DNA from: Croceibacterium_A sp039920345
Lineage (GTDB): Bacteria > Pseudomonadota > Alphaproteobacteria > Sphingomonadales > Sphingomonadaceae
DNA length: 36,065 bases
Direction of reading: 5' to 3'
Assembly: GCA_039920345.1 (NCBI GenBank)
Contig: JBDSDZ010000102.1
Coordinates: 1-36,065 of the forward strand
The notes under the pieces are model-generated. The model was not told the origin of the DNA. It saw only the letters and a list, made by a program, of their open reading frames with translations, and ran no database searches. This document shows positions 8,587-19,915 of this stretch, piece by piece. The first letter of the stretch is position 1. Every line of letters starts with the position of its first letter. The translations under genes and the position numbers were made by a program.

Positions 8587-9429
8587 ATGACTGAAGACTA
8601 TCCAGACGAAACGATCCCGCAGGTGGGTGGCATCGGCGCCCGGCTGCGCACCGCGCGCGAGGCGCAGGGACTGACAATACCGCAAGTCGCCGCCGAAACG
8701 CGCATCCCGCAGCGCCACCTGGAAACGATCGAAGAGGGTAACTTTGCCGCACTCCCGGCGCGCACTTACGCAGTCGGATTTTCGCGGACATACGCCCGCT
8801 TGCTCGGCCTCGACGGCGAAGAGGTGGCGGAAGAAGTCCGCGCCGAACTCGATGCGCAAGATACCGGCGGCCGCGGGCGGCCAGCCAGCTTCGAGCCGGG
8901 CGATCCGGCGCGGGTGCCGTCGCGTGCGCTCGGCTGGCTTTCGATTGCAGCGGTTGTGATGGTGCTGGCGGGGCTGTTCTTTGCCGCGCGCACGTTCTTT
9001 GCGCCGGCGGGCGAGTTGCCCTCGCTGGTGGCGCAGGACCAGGCCCAGCGCGCTGCCCTCGCGGCGCAGCAACGCGCGGCTGCCGCTCCTGCGACCGCGG
9101 CCAATGCCACCGGGCCGGTGGTGTTCACGGCGCTCGAAGACGGCATCTGGGTCAAGTTCTATGACGCCAATGGCGCGCAGCTGATGCAAAAACTGATGGC
9201 CAAGGACGAGAGCTACACCGTTCCCGCCGACGCCGACGGCCCGCAATTGTGGACCGGGCGCCCCGATGCGCTGGGGATCACCGTTGGCGGCCGCAGCATC
9301 GCCAAGCTGGCGGACGACGACGTGGTGATGAAGGATGTGCCGATCACCGCCGCCGCCCTGATGGCGCGTGCGCCGGCCGCTGCCGCGACGCCCGCTGGGC
9401 CCGCTCCGCGCGCTTCGCCCACAGCCTAG
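8587..9429 (+). CDS. RodZ-like HTH membrane protein (DUF4115)
   Basis: A 280-residue protein with a cytoplasmic Xre-type HTH at about 17-85 (IGARLRTAREAQGLTIPQVA), a short linker, one membrane span near 118-138, an Ala/Gln-rich stretch, then a DUF4115 beta domain (about 160-245) and an Ala/Pro-rich tail. This is the RodZ-like layout; RodZ links MreB to the membrane in rod-shape control, so a cell-shape role is the likely inference. The frame is open upstream, but the ATG at 8587 is the first that leaves the ptsP stop behind and begins at the conserved domain. The 97-bp gap upstream contains TTGACT at 8513 without a clear -10. Confidence 0.8.
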   Translation: MTEDYPDETIPQVGGIGARLRTAREAQGLTIPQVAAETRIPQRHLETIEEGNFAALPARTYAVGFSRTYARLLGLDGEEVAEEVRAELDAQDTGGRGRPASFEPGDPARVPSRALGWLSIAAVVMVLAGLFFAARTFFAPAGELPSLVAQDQAQRAALAAQQRAAAAPATAANATGPVVFTALEDGIWVKFYDANGAQLMQKLMAKDESYTVPADADGPQLWTGRPDALGITVGGRSIAKLADDDVVMKDVPITAAALMARAPAAAATPAGPAPRASPTA

Positions 9430-9561
9430 GCGGCCGTTCGCCTCGACAAGCGAATCGCGCGCGGGTTATTTGCGCCGCCATGATTTATCCGGATCGTTCA
9501 GCCGCCATTCGCCTGCGCGGCGGCACGGTCCGCAGCGGACTTTTGGGAGGATACTGACATC

Positions 9562-10536
9562 ATGACCAGCGGCTGGAACGCCACCCGCAAGACGATCACC
9601 GGCCTGCTGCTGGCCGGGATCGCGACCGCCTTCGTGCCGGGCACGGCCGCGGCGCAGGACGATGCGCGGCTGCGCCGGATTGAAAGTGAGATCAATGCGC
9701 TGCAGCGCGCGGTCTTCCCCGGCGGTGACGGGCGCTATTTCGTGCCCGAGGTGAATACAGCCCAGCCGCAGCAGCAGACGCCGGCGGTGGGCACGCCTTC
9801 GACCTCGGCGCTGACCGACATGCTCGCGCGGCTCGACGCGCTCGAGGCCCAGCTGGCCCGCCTGACCGCGCGCAGCGAGGAAAATGCCAACCAGCTGTCG
9901 CAGCTCGAGTCCCAGCTCAAGGACATGCGCGAAGCAGCGCCGCCAGCGGTTGAACTGCCGCCAACAGGCGTGATCCCGTTGCCGCCCACCGTCCGGACGA
10001 CGACCCCGGCCCCCACGCCCGCCCCGGCGGTTTCGACCACCCGCACCCCCACGCCGACCGCCACCCCGGCCGCGGCCGCCGCGCGCCCCGCACCCAGCGC
10101 CGCGCGCCTTGCGGCGGTGCGGGCAATTGCCAAACCGTCGACCGACGACGCCGGCGATGACGAGTACGCCTACGGCTTCCGGCTGTGGGAAGCGGGCTAT
10201 TTCCCCGAGGCACGGCAGCAGTTGACGATGTTCCTCGAGAAATATCCCAACCACGCGCGCACCAGCTTTGGCCGCAACCTGCTCGGCCGCGCGTTCCTCG
10301 ACGATGGCCAGCCGCGCGAAGCCGCCACCTACTTCCTCGACAACTACCAGAAGGACAAGACCGGCGCGCGCGCGGGCGACAGCCTGCTGTTCCTGTCCGA
10401 AGCGATGGTTGGCATAGGGGACACCAACCGCGCCTGCATCGCGCTGGCCGAATTCGGCGAAACCTACCCCACGCTCGCCACCGGGCGGCTGAAGGAACAG
10501 TATGACCGAGACCGGGGCAAGGTCACCTGCCGCTGA
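9562..10536 (+). CDS. CpoB/YbgF-like periplasmic TPR protein
   Basis: A 324-residue secreted protein. Residues 1-31 form a signal peptide ending in GTAAAQ. Coiled-coil segments follow (about 32-52 and 85-125), then a Pro/Thr/Ala-rich linker (about 130-180) and C-terminal TPR repeats with AYGFRLWEAGYFPEARQQL and FGRNLLGRAFLDDGQPREAA. This order matches CpoB/YbgF, which coordinates Tol-Pal function with peptidoglycan synthesis at division. tol and pal genes are not adjacent here. The GGGAGG ribosome site is about 11 nt from the ATG. Its last 35 nt overlap tilS. Confidence 0.8.
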   Translation: MTSGWNATRKTITGLLLAGIATAFVPGTAAAQDDARLRRIESEINALQRAVFPGGDGRYFVPEVNTAQPQQQTPAVGTPSTSALTDMLARLDALEAQLARLTARSEENANQLSQLESQLKDMREAAPPAVELPPTGVIPLPPTVRTTTPAPTPAPAVSTTRTPTPTATPAAAAARPAPSAARLAAVRAIAKPSTDDAGDDEYAYGFRLWEAGYFPEARQQLTMFLEKYPNHARTSFGRNLLGRAFLDDGQPREAATYFLDNYQKDKTGARAGDSLLFLSEAMVGIGDTNRACIALAEFGETYPTLATGRLKEQYDRDRGKVTCR

Positions 10537-11470
10537 CGACCCGCTGGTAGCGCGTTTTGCGGCCGAGCTCGAACGGCTCTGGCCGGAAGGCGGAAAGCTA
10601 GGCCTGGCCGTGTCCGGCGGGCCCGACAGCCTGGCGATCCTGCTGTTGGCCGAGACGGCGATCCCCGGCCGTTTCGAAGTCGCCACGGTCGATCACCGGC
10701 TACGCCCTGAAGCTGCCGACGAATGCGCCATGGTGGCGCAAGTCTGCGCCGATCGCGCCATCTCGTGTGAAGTGCTCGAGGTCACAGTCGAGGCGGGAAA
10801 TGTGCAGTCGGCGGCCCGCGACGCGCGCTACGATGCGCTCGTCCAGTGGGCGCAGGCACGCGGCCTGACTGCGCTGGCAACCGCACACCATGCCGACGAC
10901 CAGGCGGAAACGCTGCTCATGCGGCTTAACCGGGGCAGCGGAGTATCGGGCCTCGCCGGAGTGCGTGAACGCGGCCCGGTGCCGGGCGCAGACCTTCCGC
11001 TGATCCGCCCCCTACTCGGTTTCCGCCGCGCCGAACTGGCGCGCATCGTTGCTGGGTCAGGTCTGCTGGCCGTCCACGATCCGAGCAACGCCGACCCCCG
11101 CTATGACCGCGCGCGCCTGCGCCGGGAAATCGCCGACAGCGACTGGCTCGATCCGACCGCGCTCGCCAGTTCGGCGAGCAATCTCGCCAGCGCCGCCGAC
11201 GGCTTGGAATGGGCCGCGGGGCGCGAGTGGGATGAGCATGTCAGCGAAACCGCAAGCCAGGTGCGCTACCGGCCCAGTGCTCCGCGCGCGATTGCCATGC
11301 GCGTGGTTGCCCGCGCCATCGCGCGCTTTGGCGGCAAGCCACGCGGGCGCGATCTGGCACGCCTGCTCGATCGGCTTGAATCTGGCGAAAGTGGCAATCT
11401 CGGCGGTGTGCTCGCGAGCGTCGAGGGGGAAGACTGGGTGTTCCGCCGCGAACCGCCGCGACGGACCTAA
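10502..11470 (+). CDS. tilS: tRNA(Ile)-lysidine synthetase TilS
   Basis: Converts C34 of the CAU-anticodon tRNA-Ile to lysidine using ATP and lysine, which makes the tRNA read AUA; essential in most bacteria. A 322-residue protein with the PP-loop SGGPDS at 38-43, VDHRLRPEA, and HHADDQAETLLMRLNRGSG. It is a short TilS lacking much of the C-terminal domain of E. coli TilS, as is usual in alphaproteobacteria. It starts inside the 3' end of the TPR gene, so translation may be coupled. Its TAA stop shares bases with the TAG of the convergent PEPC-like gene. Confidence 0.93.
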   Translation: MTETGARSPAADDPLVARFAAELERLWPEGGKLGLAVSGGPDSLAILLLAETAIPGRFEVATVDHRLRPEAADECAMVAQVCADRAISCEVLEVTVEAGNVQSAARDARYDALVQWAQARGLTALATAHHADDQAETLLMRLNRGSGVSGLAGVRERGPVPGADLPLIRPLLGFRRAELARIVAGSGLLAVHDPSNADPRYDRARLRREIADSDWLDPTALASSASNLASAADGLEWAAGREWDEHVSETASQVRYRPSAPRAIAMRVVARAIARFGGKPRGRDLARLLDRLESGESGNLGGVLASVEGEDWVFRREPPRRT

Positions 11471-14241
11471 CCGTGCGCGCCGAACTGGTTGGCGATGGCA
11501 GTCGTGATGCGCAGCGATAGCGCATAGGCACGGTCAATCGGATCGATGAAATTGCGCCGGATCACTTCGTAGCCCTCGCCGTCGCCATCGGGATAATCGG
11601 TCGGCTGCTTGAGGCTGAAATCGCCGATCTTGGGAAAGCTGGTGGGATAGGCGCGGCGTAATTGCGCCAGCGCCTCGTCAATCCGCAGGGTGAAGACCAT
11701 TTCCAGCACATCGTCGCGACTGACATCGTTGGCGCGGCTGAAGGCGGGAATCGAGACCGCGCGAATGAACATGTGCTGGAACAGCGCCAGCCGCAGCGCC
11801 TGGCACACCCCAATCGCGCGGCGGACGTGTTCGCGGTCTTCGCGCGGGTGTTCGTCGGGCACCAGCGCCAGCAGGCGGTGCAGCTTGAGCGCATCGACGC
11901 GCAGCCGCGAGGCGAGGCGGCGGAAAACGCCCACGCGGTCATCGTTGATCAGATAGCCGGCGAGCGCTTCGCACGGGGCCGACAGCTCGGTTTCGGTGCC
12001 GCGATAGGGGCGGCTCGCCCAGTAGGCTGAATTGAACAGTTCGCCATAGGCGGCGACGGTCTTGACGCTGGCGAGCGCATTGGCGGCACGCACCAGCCGC
12101 ATGATCTGGCGGCCCCGGTCGCTGCTCTGCATGAGGTCGGCCAGTTCCTCGTAGTTGCCTTCCGCCGCGCTGCCGATACCGGCGATCACGTTCACCGGAT
12201 AGCCGAGCTGCTGCAGGATTGCGTTGTGCGGGATGGCGCGGATCTGGCGCAAGTTCATCTCGCGGTCGGCCGACAAGTCCGACTGGCGGCGCGCAACGCG
12301 GCTACCGGTTGGGTTGAGCAAGCCGAGCCCGAAGGCCGTCACCGCGCGGCTGTAGGTCCGGCTTTCGAGATGCGAATGCTGGTGGTCGCGCACCGCGCGG
12401 TAGAAATCGAGGCTGAGGTCGGTGCGCTGGTAGAACGGGTCCGGCGGGGCGTTGGGCTCGGTTTCCGCCGGGGGCATTTCCGCCGCGCGGGTGAGCGTGG
12501 CCAGCGCCAGCTCGGGCGTGGCGAAAAACAGGTAGCCATCGCCGCCCTGGAAGCTGACTTCGGGTTCCAGCGCCACGCCCGCGCGGATGAAGCGCCGCCG
12601 CGCCCACGCGCTGAGCGGCCAGGCGAGCCGGTCGGCCAGCGAATCCGGATGCGCCCCGCGGCCCATGCTTTCACCGTGGGTATTGAACACCAGCGCGGCG
12701 ACGTCGGTCAGCCCGTTGGCCTCCATCGCCCGCGCCAAGCGGCCCTGCAGGCGTTCGATCGCGAGTGCGGCGGGGACCTGGCCGACGAAACGGCCGGCGT
12801 CGGAAAAGCCGGTCTGGATCGCCACCCGGCCCCGGCCGCGCGCGTATTCGCGGTATTCGCGCTCGGCCAGTAGCGAATCGAGGAAGCGCCCGCCGTGTTC
12901 CAGCGCCTGTTCGGTTTCGAACAGCGGCGAGACATCGACTTTGCCCTCGATCCCGAACAGCCGCGCGAAATAGAGCGCCGCCAGCACCGTGGCCGGTTCC
13001 TCGCATTCGGCCACCAGCATGCGGATCGGCGCATCGGCATCGATGTGCTGCAGGATCTGCGCCATGGCGAGGAACTGGCGGATCGCGGTCGAGCTTTCGA
13101 TGGCCAGCGCGGCGAAGTTCGAGCGCAGCGGTTTCACCTCCGCAATCGCCTTGCGCAAGTGGACGATGGCGCCCTTGCTGCCCAAGTCGATCTGCCCTTC
13201 GGGGTCGACCCGGCGGCGGATCGCATTGTGCAATTGCTTGGCATTCACGCGGAAATGGATCCAGCCCATGCCCAGCCCATCGGCGCGCATCGCGGCGGCC
13301 AGGGTGCGCAGCGCAAGGGCGTTATCGGCATCGGCGGCGGCGTGGTGCTCCAAAGCCTCGATGGTGCGCGCGAGCGAGAGCAATTTACGCGGGTCGTTTG
13401 CGGTCAGCCGGTTGGCGGCGACCGACAGGGCTGCCGGATCGGACAAGTCGGCGGCAAAATCCGCAGCCCGCGCGGCGGCGAAATCGGCCGCCGGCTTGAG
13501 TTCATCAAGCAGCGCGTGTTTTGGATCGATAGCTTCGAGCGAAGCGACATAGCGTGCCAGCCGATGGGCCTTCTCGGCCAACCGGAACCCGATCGATTGC
13601 GCCCAGCCGATATCGGTACGGCCGTCCATGTCGTAGCCAACCCACGAGGCAAAGCGGAACGGCAGCGGCTTGAAGTCGGCCCACTGATCCGGCCACTGGT
13701 CGCGCGCATGGGCCAGGAGCCGGGTGACGATGGTGTCGCGCGCGTCCTGCGCGTTGGCGATGGCGCGCATCGCCTCGCCATGTTCGAACGCCAGGGTGAT
13801 CGCAGGCCGCTCGGCCGGCACGGCGCAGACCCCGCCGTCGATCGCGTCCGTGCGGCTGGCGGCCCGCGCGACGGCGGCGGACTGCGCCGGGCTGAGCAGG
13901 AATGTCGGGTGGCCGGTGAACACCGCGTGGAGCTGCGGATGCTCCCAGCGGGTGCGAAAGGCCGCGAAGTCCGCAGCGGCCATGGCAGTGTCGAGCGCCT
14001 CGGCGTTGTCCTTCAGCGACACGGGGGCCACCAGCGCGCGGAGCCGCTGCGCCCGGCTTTGCAGCGCATCGCACTCAAGCTCGGCGATGAGGCTGTCGCA
14101 ATCGTCCAGCGTCAGATCGCCACTCTCGATCAGCCGCGAGAGATCGAGCCCGAGCTGGAACACCGGATTGAACAGCGGCGTTTCTTCGGTCTGCTGGTGG
14201 AGCGCCTGGAGCCTGTCGGATAGCTCCGCGACGGTTTTCAT
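11467..14241 (-). CDS. ppc: Divergent phosphoenolpyruvate carboxylase (PEPC-like)
   Basis: A 924-residue protein recognisable as a PEPC homologue along its length; canonical PEPC carboxylates PEP to oxaloacetate. Retained features: GHPT with H111 (E. coli H138), SWVGYDMDG at 199-207, PLFET with E442 and SD with D481 (metal ligands E506 and D543 in E. coli), IRAIP, and R528 (R587). Altered features: the FHGRGGSIGRGG loop reads FNTHGESMGRGAHP (519-532), so H579 becomes N520 and R581 becomes H522; the lysine after the SD motif appears as R484; LTAHPTE becomes FTGHPTF. Residue equivalence is my hand alignment. Its ATG overlaps the eda stop (ATGA), making it the last cistron of the Entner-Doudoroff operon. 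It may be a PEPC with altered properties or a regulatory or other-function homologue. Confidence 0.85.
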   Translation of the reverse strand: MKTVAELSDRLQALHQQTEETPLFNPVFQLGLDLSRLIESGDLTLDDCDSLIAELECDALQSRAQRLRALVAPVSLKDNAEALDTAMAAADFAAFRTRWEHPQLHAVFTGHPTFLLSPAQSAAVARAASRTDAIDGGVCAVPAERPAITLAFEHGEAMRAIANAQDARDTIVTRLLAHARDQWPDQWADFKPLPFRFASWVGYDMDGRTDIGWAQSIGFRLAEKAHRLARYVASLEAIDPKHALLDELKPAADFAAARAADFAADLSDPAALSVAANRLTANDPRKLLSLARTIEALEHHAAADADNALALRTLAAAMRADGLGMGWIHFRVNAKQLHNAIRRRVDPEGQIDLGSKGAIVHLRKAIAEVKPLRSNFAALAIESSTAIRQFLAMAQILQHIDADAPIRMLVAECEEPATVLAALYFARLFGIEGKVDVSPLFETEQALEHGGRFLDSLLAEREYREYARGRGRVAIQTGFSDAGRFVGQVPAALAIERLQGRLARAMEANGLTDVAALVFNTHGESMGRGAHPDSLADRLAWPLSAWARRRFIRAGVALEPEVSFQGGDGYLFFATPELALATLTRAAEMPPAETEPNAPPDPFYQRTDLSLDFYRAVRDHQHSHLESRTYSRAVTAFGLGLLNPTGSRVARRQSDLSADREMNLRQIRAIPHNAILQQLGYPVNVIAGIGSAAEGNYEELADLMQSSDRGRQIMRLVRAANALASVKTVAAYGELFNSAYWASRPYRGTETELSAPCEALAGYLINDDRVGVFRRLASRLRVDALKLHRLLALVPDEHPREDREHVRRAIGVCQALRLALFQHMFIRAVSIPAFSRANDVSRDDVLEMVFTLRIDEALAQLRRAYPTSFPKIGDFSLKQPTDYPDGDGEGYEVIRRNFIDPIDRAYALSLRITTAIANQFGAHG

Positions 14242-14849
14242 CGGGCCATCTCCGCCGCCTGGCGGGCAAGCGCCTCGACTTGGGCCAAGTCCGCTCCGTT
14301 GGGCACGATCCAGCTTCCGCCGACACACAGCACCGAGGGCAAGGCAAGCCAGTCGGGCGCGGTCTTGGCAGTGATCCCGCCGGTCGGGCAAAAGCGGCAC
14401 TGGCCGAACGGCGCCGACAGCGCCTTGAGCGCCTTGATCCCGCCAGAGGCTTCGGCCGGGAAGAACTTGAAATGCGTCAGTCCGAGGTCGAGCCCGCGCA
14501 TCACGTCGCCGGCATTGGCCACGCCCGGCAGGAACGGGATACGCGTGGCCATCACCGAATGCGCCAGCTTGTCGGTCAGCCCGGGGGAGACGATGAACTC
14601 GGCGCCCGCCGCATGGGCCTCGTCGAACTGCGCCGGATTGAGCACCGTTCCGGCACCGACAATCGCGCCCGGGACCAGTTTCATGCGCCGGATGGCATCG
14701 AGCGCCGCGGGTGTGCGCAACGTCACTTCGAGCACCCGGAGCCCGCCTGCCACCAGCGCCTCGGCCAGCGGCCGCGCCTGGTGGGCATCCTCGATTACCA
14801 GCACCGGGATGACCGGTGCCATGCGCATGATCCGCTCGATCGGGCTCAT
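14238..14849 (-). CDS. eda: KDPG aldolase (2-dehydro-3-deoxy-6-phosphogluconate aldolase)
   Basis: Cleaves KDPG to pyruvate and glyceraldehyde 3-phosphate, the last step of the Entner-Doudoroff pathway. A 203-residue class I aldolase with the Schiff-base lysine K128 in THFKFFPAE and the general-base glutamate E41 in LEVTLRT; GAGTVL and the late GGSWIV phosphate loop are intact. Start and stop each overlap the neighbouring gene by 4 nt or less (ATGA), so it is translated as part of the zwf-edd-glk-eda-ppc unit. Confidence 0.96.
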   Translation of the reverse strand: MSPIERIMRMAPVIPVLVIEDAHQARPLAEALVAGGLRVLEVTLRTPAALDAIRRMKLVPGAIVGAGTVLNPAQFDEAHAAGAEFIVSPGLTDKLAHSVMATRIPFLPGVANAGDVMRGLDLGLTHFKFFPAEASGGIKALKALSAPFGQCRFCPTGGITAKTAPDWLALPSVLCVGGSWIVPNGADLAQVEALARQAAEMAR

Positions 14850-15798
14850 CGGCAGTGCTCCATCTGGAAGGCGGCAACCGCGCCGTAAAGGCCCGGCTGC
14901 GGGTGGACGATCAACTTGACCGGGATCCCGGCCATCATGGTTTCGTAATGCGGTTTGGCGCAGAAGTGGGCGGCAAATTGGCTGCCGGGCAGCACCTCGC
15001 GTAGCTTGAGACCGAGCCCGCCGGCAATAACCACCGCGCTCGCGCCATGGGCAAGCGCATAGTCGCCCACCGTCGCCCCCAGCGAAGCGCAGAACCGGTC
15101 CACGGCGCGGGCCGCAATTTCATCGCTGCGCGCGAGCCCGTGGTCCCAGATGTCGCGGTCCGTGATGAACTCCGTTCCGCCGAGCGCGTGGTAGATCGGC
15201 ACGATGCCCGGACCGGCGTTGACCCGCTCGGTCGCCACCCGGCCATGCTGCGCGCGCAAGGCCGCGAGGATGCGGTCGTCAACTTCGTCCTGCGGGGCAA
15301 AGCCGACGTGACCGCCTTCGGTCGCCTGCACGTGATAGCCGCCGGCGTGGCGGTGAAAATGCGCGACGCCGAGGCCAGTGCCGGGGCCGATCACGCTGAC
15401 CGTTCCGTGGTCGGGCAGCGGCAATTCGGGCCCGGTCAAGTGAACCAGCTCGCTTTGTGGCACCCGCGCCACGGCATGGGCGGCGGCGCCAAAATCGTTG
15501 AGCACGGTCACTGCCTCGAGCCCAAGCGCGGCCTTGAATGCCGCGATGTGCAGCACCCACGGGCTGTTGGTCATCGGCACCGTGTCGCTGTTGACCGGGC
15601 CTGCGATGGCGATAGCGGCGGCGCGCGGGACGGGTTCTCCGACGCGCTGTTCGAACTCGCGCCAAGCCTCTTCCGGGCCTGCATAATCGCCGGTGGAAAG
15701 CGTAACCGGATCCCGGAGCACGATTGCCCCCGCTTCGCCGATTGAGGCGAGCGCGAACCGCGCGTGCGTGCCGCCCACGTCGAGAGCGACCAGTTCGG

Positions 15799-15802
<4 letters not shown>
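14846..15802 (-). CDS. glk: Glucokinase
   Basis: Phosphorylates glucose with ATP to glucose 6-phosphate, feeding zwf. A 318-residue enzyme of the proteobacterial Glk type: phosphate-binding DVGGTHARF at 8-16, catalytic D103 in VLNDFGAAAH, GPGTGLGV and EGGHVGF. It overlaps edd upstream and eda downstream by four nucleotides each. A glucokinase inside the operon suggests that free glucose, not PTS-phosphorylated glucose, is the substrate; this agrees with the PTS protein in this window being the regulatory nitrogen branch. Confidence 0.95.
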
Positions 15803-17620
<1,818 letters not shown>

Positions 17621-17628
<8 letters not shown>

Positions 17629-19054
17629 GCCAGCTGACCCCGCCGCGTTCGGCCAGCGCAATCGCCCCGCTCGGACCCCAGCTGCCGGCGTTGTAGGACT
17701 GTGGCTCCAGGCCCTCCTTGGCCCACTGCGCGCGGATGCCATCGACCCAGGCCCACTGCGCCTCGACCTCGTCGCGCCGCACGAACAGCGTCTGGTCGCA
17801 GTCGATCAGGTCGAGCAACAGCCGTTCGTAGGCGATGCGCCGCTCCTTGCCCGAAAAGGCATCGGGCATGGCGATTTCGAGCGGCACCTGGCGCAGGCTC
17901 ATCCCCTCGCGGTCGAGACCCGGCACCTTGGCCATCAGCGACAGGGTGATGTTTTCTTCCGGCTGGATGCCGATCAGCAGCCGGTTGGGCTTGGTCTTGG
18001 CGCCGGTGAAGATCGAATGGGGGATGCAGCGGAACTGGACCAGGATTTCGGTCACCCGCTTGGGCAGGCGCTTGCCGGTGCGCAGGTAGAATGGCACGCC
18101 CTTCCAGCGCCAGTTGTCGACATGGGCTTTGAGCGCGACGAAGGTCTCGGTCTGGCTGTCGCGGCCCAGTTCCTCGTCATAACCCCGCACGATCTGGCCG
18201 GCCGCTGCCCCGCCGCGATATTGCCCGGTGACGCTTTCGCCCGGCCCGATCGGGCGTAGCGCGCGCAGCACCTTGACCTTCTCGTCGCGCACCGCACCGG
18301 CGTCAAAATGGGTCGGCGGCTCCATCGCCACCAGCGACAGCAATTGCAGCATGTGGTTTTGCACCATGTCGCGCAGCGCGCCGGTGCCGTCGTAGAAATC
18401 GGCGCGCTTTTCCACGCCCACGGTTTCGCCCACGGTAATCTGCACGTGGTCGATGTGGGTCGCGTTCCAGAGCGGTTCGAACATGACGTTGGCAAAGCGC
18501 AGCGCCAGCAGGTTCTGCACCGTCTCCTTGCCAAGGTAGTGGTCGATGCGAAAAATCCGCGTTTCGGGAAAGGCTGAGGCGACCGCGTCGTTGATCTCGC
18601 AGCTCGTGGCGAGATCGAGGCCGAGCGGCTTTTCCAGCGCGATACGTGCGCCGCCCTTGGCGAGGCCCGCGCGTTCCAGCCCGCGAATGGTCGGCTCGAA
18701 CAGGTTGGGTGCGGTCGACAGGAAAATCGCTACCCGCTCGGTTCGCGTGCCCAGCCGCGCGGCCAGTTCGGCAAACCCTTCGGGCGTGGTCACGTCGAGC
18801 GGCTGGTAATGCAGCCGGTTGAGGAAATCGGCCATCCGCCCGCGACGCCCTGCGGGGAGGAATTTCTCTACTGCCTCGCGCGCCAACTGGCGGAAACCGG
18901 CGTCGTTCAGGTCTGATCGAGCGGTGCCGAAGATCTGCAGTTCCGGATCGAGCAGTCCATCGGCATGCAGCGCGCACAGCGATGGCAGGAGCATGCGCTG
19001 GGCAAGATCGCCGGTCGCGCCGAACAGCAGCAAGGTATCGGCTTTCATGATCAT
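17621..19054 (-). CDS. zwf: Glucose-6-phosphate 1-dehydrogenase
   Basis: Oxidises glucose 6-phosphate to 6-phosphogluconolactone with NAD(P)+, the entry to the Entner-Doudoroff and pentose-phosphate routes. A 477-residue enzyme with the dinucleotide loop FGATGDLA (11-18) and the substrate/catalytic motif RIDHYLGKE (169-177). Start codons at 19054 and 19048 are both possible; neither has a clear ribosome site. No phosphogluconolactonase (pgl) gene is in the operon, so that step is encoded elsewhere or relies on spontaneous hydrolysis. It is the first gene of the five-gene overlapping unit. Confidence 0.94.
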
Positions 19055-19097
19055 TCGTTCATGCTGCACCGCAATACCTGCACTCGCAAGGGAAAGC

Positions 19098-19895
19098 TCA
19101 GGCGCGGCGGACCAGGATCTCCTTGTCCTCGAATTGGGCCTCGCCAAAAACCGTCATGAAGCTGACATCGGCGGCATCGCGGCCGACCCCGATCTTCACC
19201 GTTTCGGCCGGATCGGCCATCCCGGTGGCATCGACGATGTGCCAAGCCCCGCCCCCCATGACGGTAGGATCGGCCAGAAAAACCTCGGCCACGGCATGGA
19301 AATCGGGCGGATCGACGCCTGGCGCATAGACGCTGAGGTAACGCGCCGGAATTGCCGAGGCGCGAGCCAGTGTGACCATCACGTGCGCGTAATCACGGCA
19401 GATCCCGCGTCGTTCGACGAAACTGTCGAGCGCGGTGGTGGTCGAAGTGCTCGAGCCCGGCGTGTAGGTGAAGTTGTCGGCAATCCAGTCACGCATCGCC
19501 AGAATGCGCGGGCCGCCGCTGGTTTCGCCGAATTCGGCTTCGACGAACGGCTGGAACCGGTCCGCCGGGCAATACCGCGAATCGAGCAGGTACTGGACGG
19601 CTTCTGCCGGCAGGTCGTGCGGCTCCAGCCGGTCGAGCGTGCCGATGTCGGATAGCATCCGTTCGACTTCGACGGTCGCGGTATAGGTGACTTCGTAGCG
19701 GCCAGTGGCATGGAGCCAGATGCGCTCGCCAATATCGTCCTGCGCGGCGACGCGGGCGATGTGATCGGCCGGGGTCATCCACAAGTCCGACGCGCGCACT
19801 TGCTGCTCAGGGATTACCGCCGCTTCAAACTGCAGCAACACGTCGGTCGGGCGATCAAGCGAAAACGAAAAGCGGGTGGAAATTTCGATGGCCAT
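19098..19895 (-). CDS. Transglutaminase-like cysteine peptidase family protein
   Basis: A 265-residue cytosolic protein with an N-terminal beta domain (about 1-85) followed by a transglutaminase-like fold. The catalytic triad is visible: C166 in RRGICRDYAH, H200 in PPDFHAV and D222 in WHIVDATG. Members act as proteases or amide hydrolases; the substrate is unknown. The ATG at 19895 follows AGGCAGGC. It lies 43 bp upstream of zwf on the same strand, so the zwf promoter is either in this short gap or shared. Confidence 0.85.
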   Translation of the reverse strand: MAIEISTRFSFSLDRPTDVLLQFEAAVIPEQQVRASDLWMTPADHIARVAAQDDIGERIWLHATGRYEVTYTATVEVERMLSDIGTLDRLEPHDLPAEAVQYLLDSRYCPADRFQPFVEAEFGETSGGPRILAMRDWIADNFTYTPGSSTSTTTALDSFVERRGICRDYAHVMVTLARASAIPARYLSVYAPGVDPPDFHAVAEVFLADPTVMGGGAWHIVDATGMADPAETVKIGVGRDAADVSFMTVFGEAQFEDKEILVRRA

Positions 19896-19915
19896 ATGCC
19901 TGCCTAACGCCCGCG

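Noticed and set aside
9991..10090. Pro/Thr/Ala-rich repeat DNA as a possible mobile or CRISPR-like element
   Set aside because: It encodes the low-complexity linker of the CpoB-like protein; there are no regular spacers or repeats.
12895..14223. A 442-codon plus-strand open frame opposite the PEPC-like gene
   Set aside because: No recognisable motif; the opposite strand carries conserved PEPC motifs across the whole interval.
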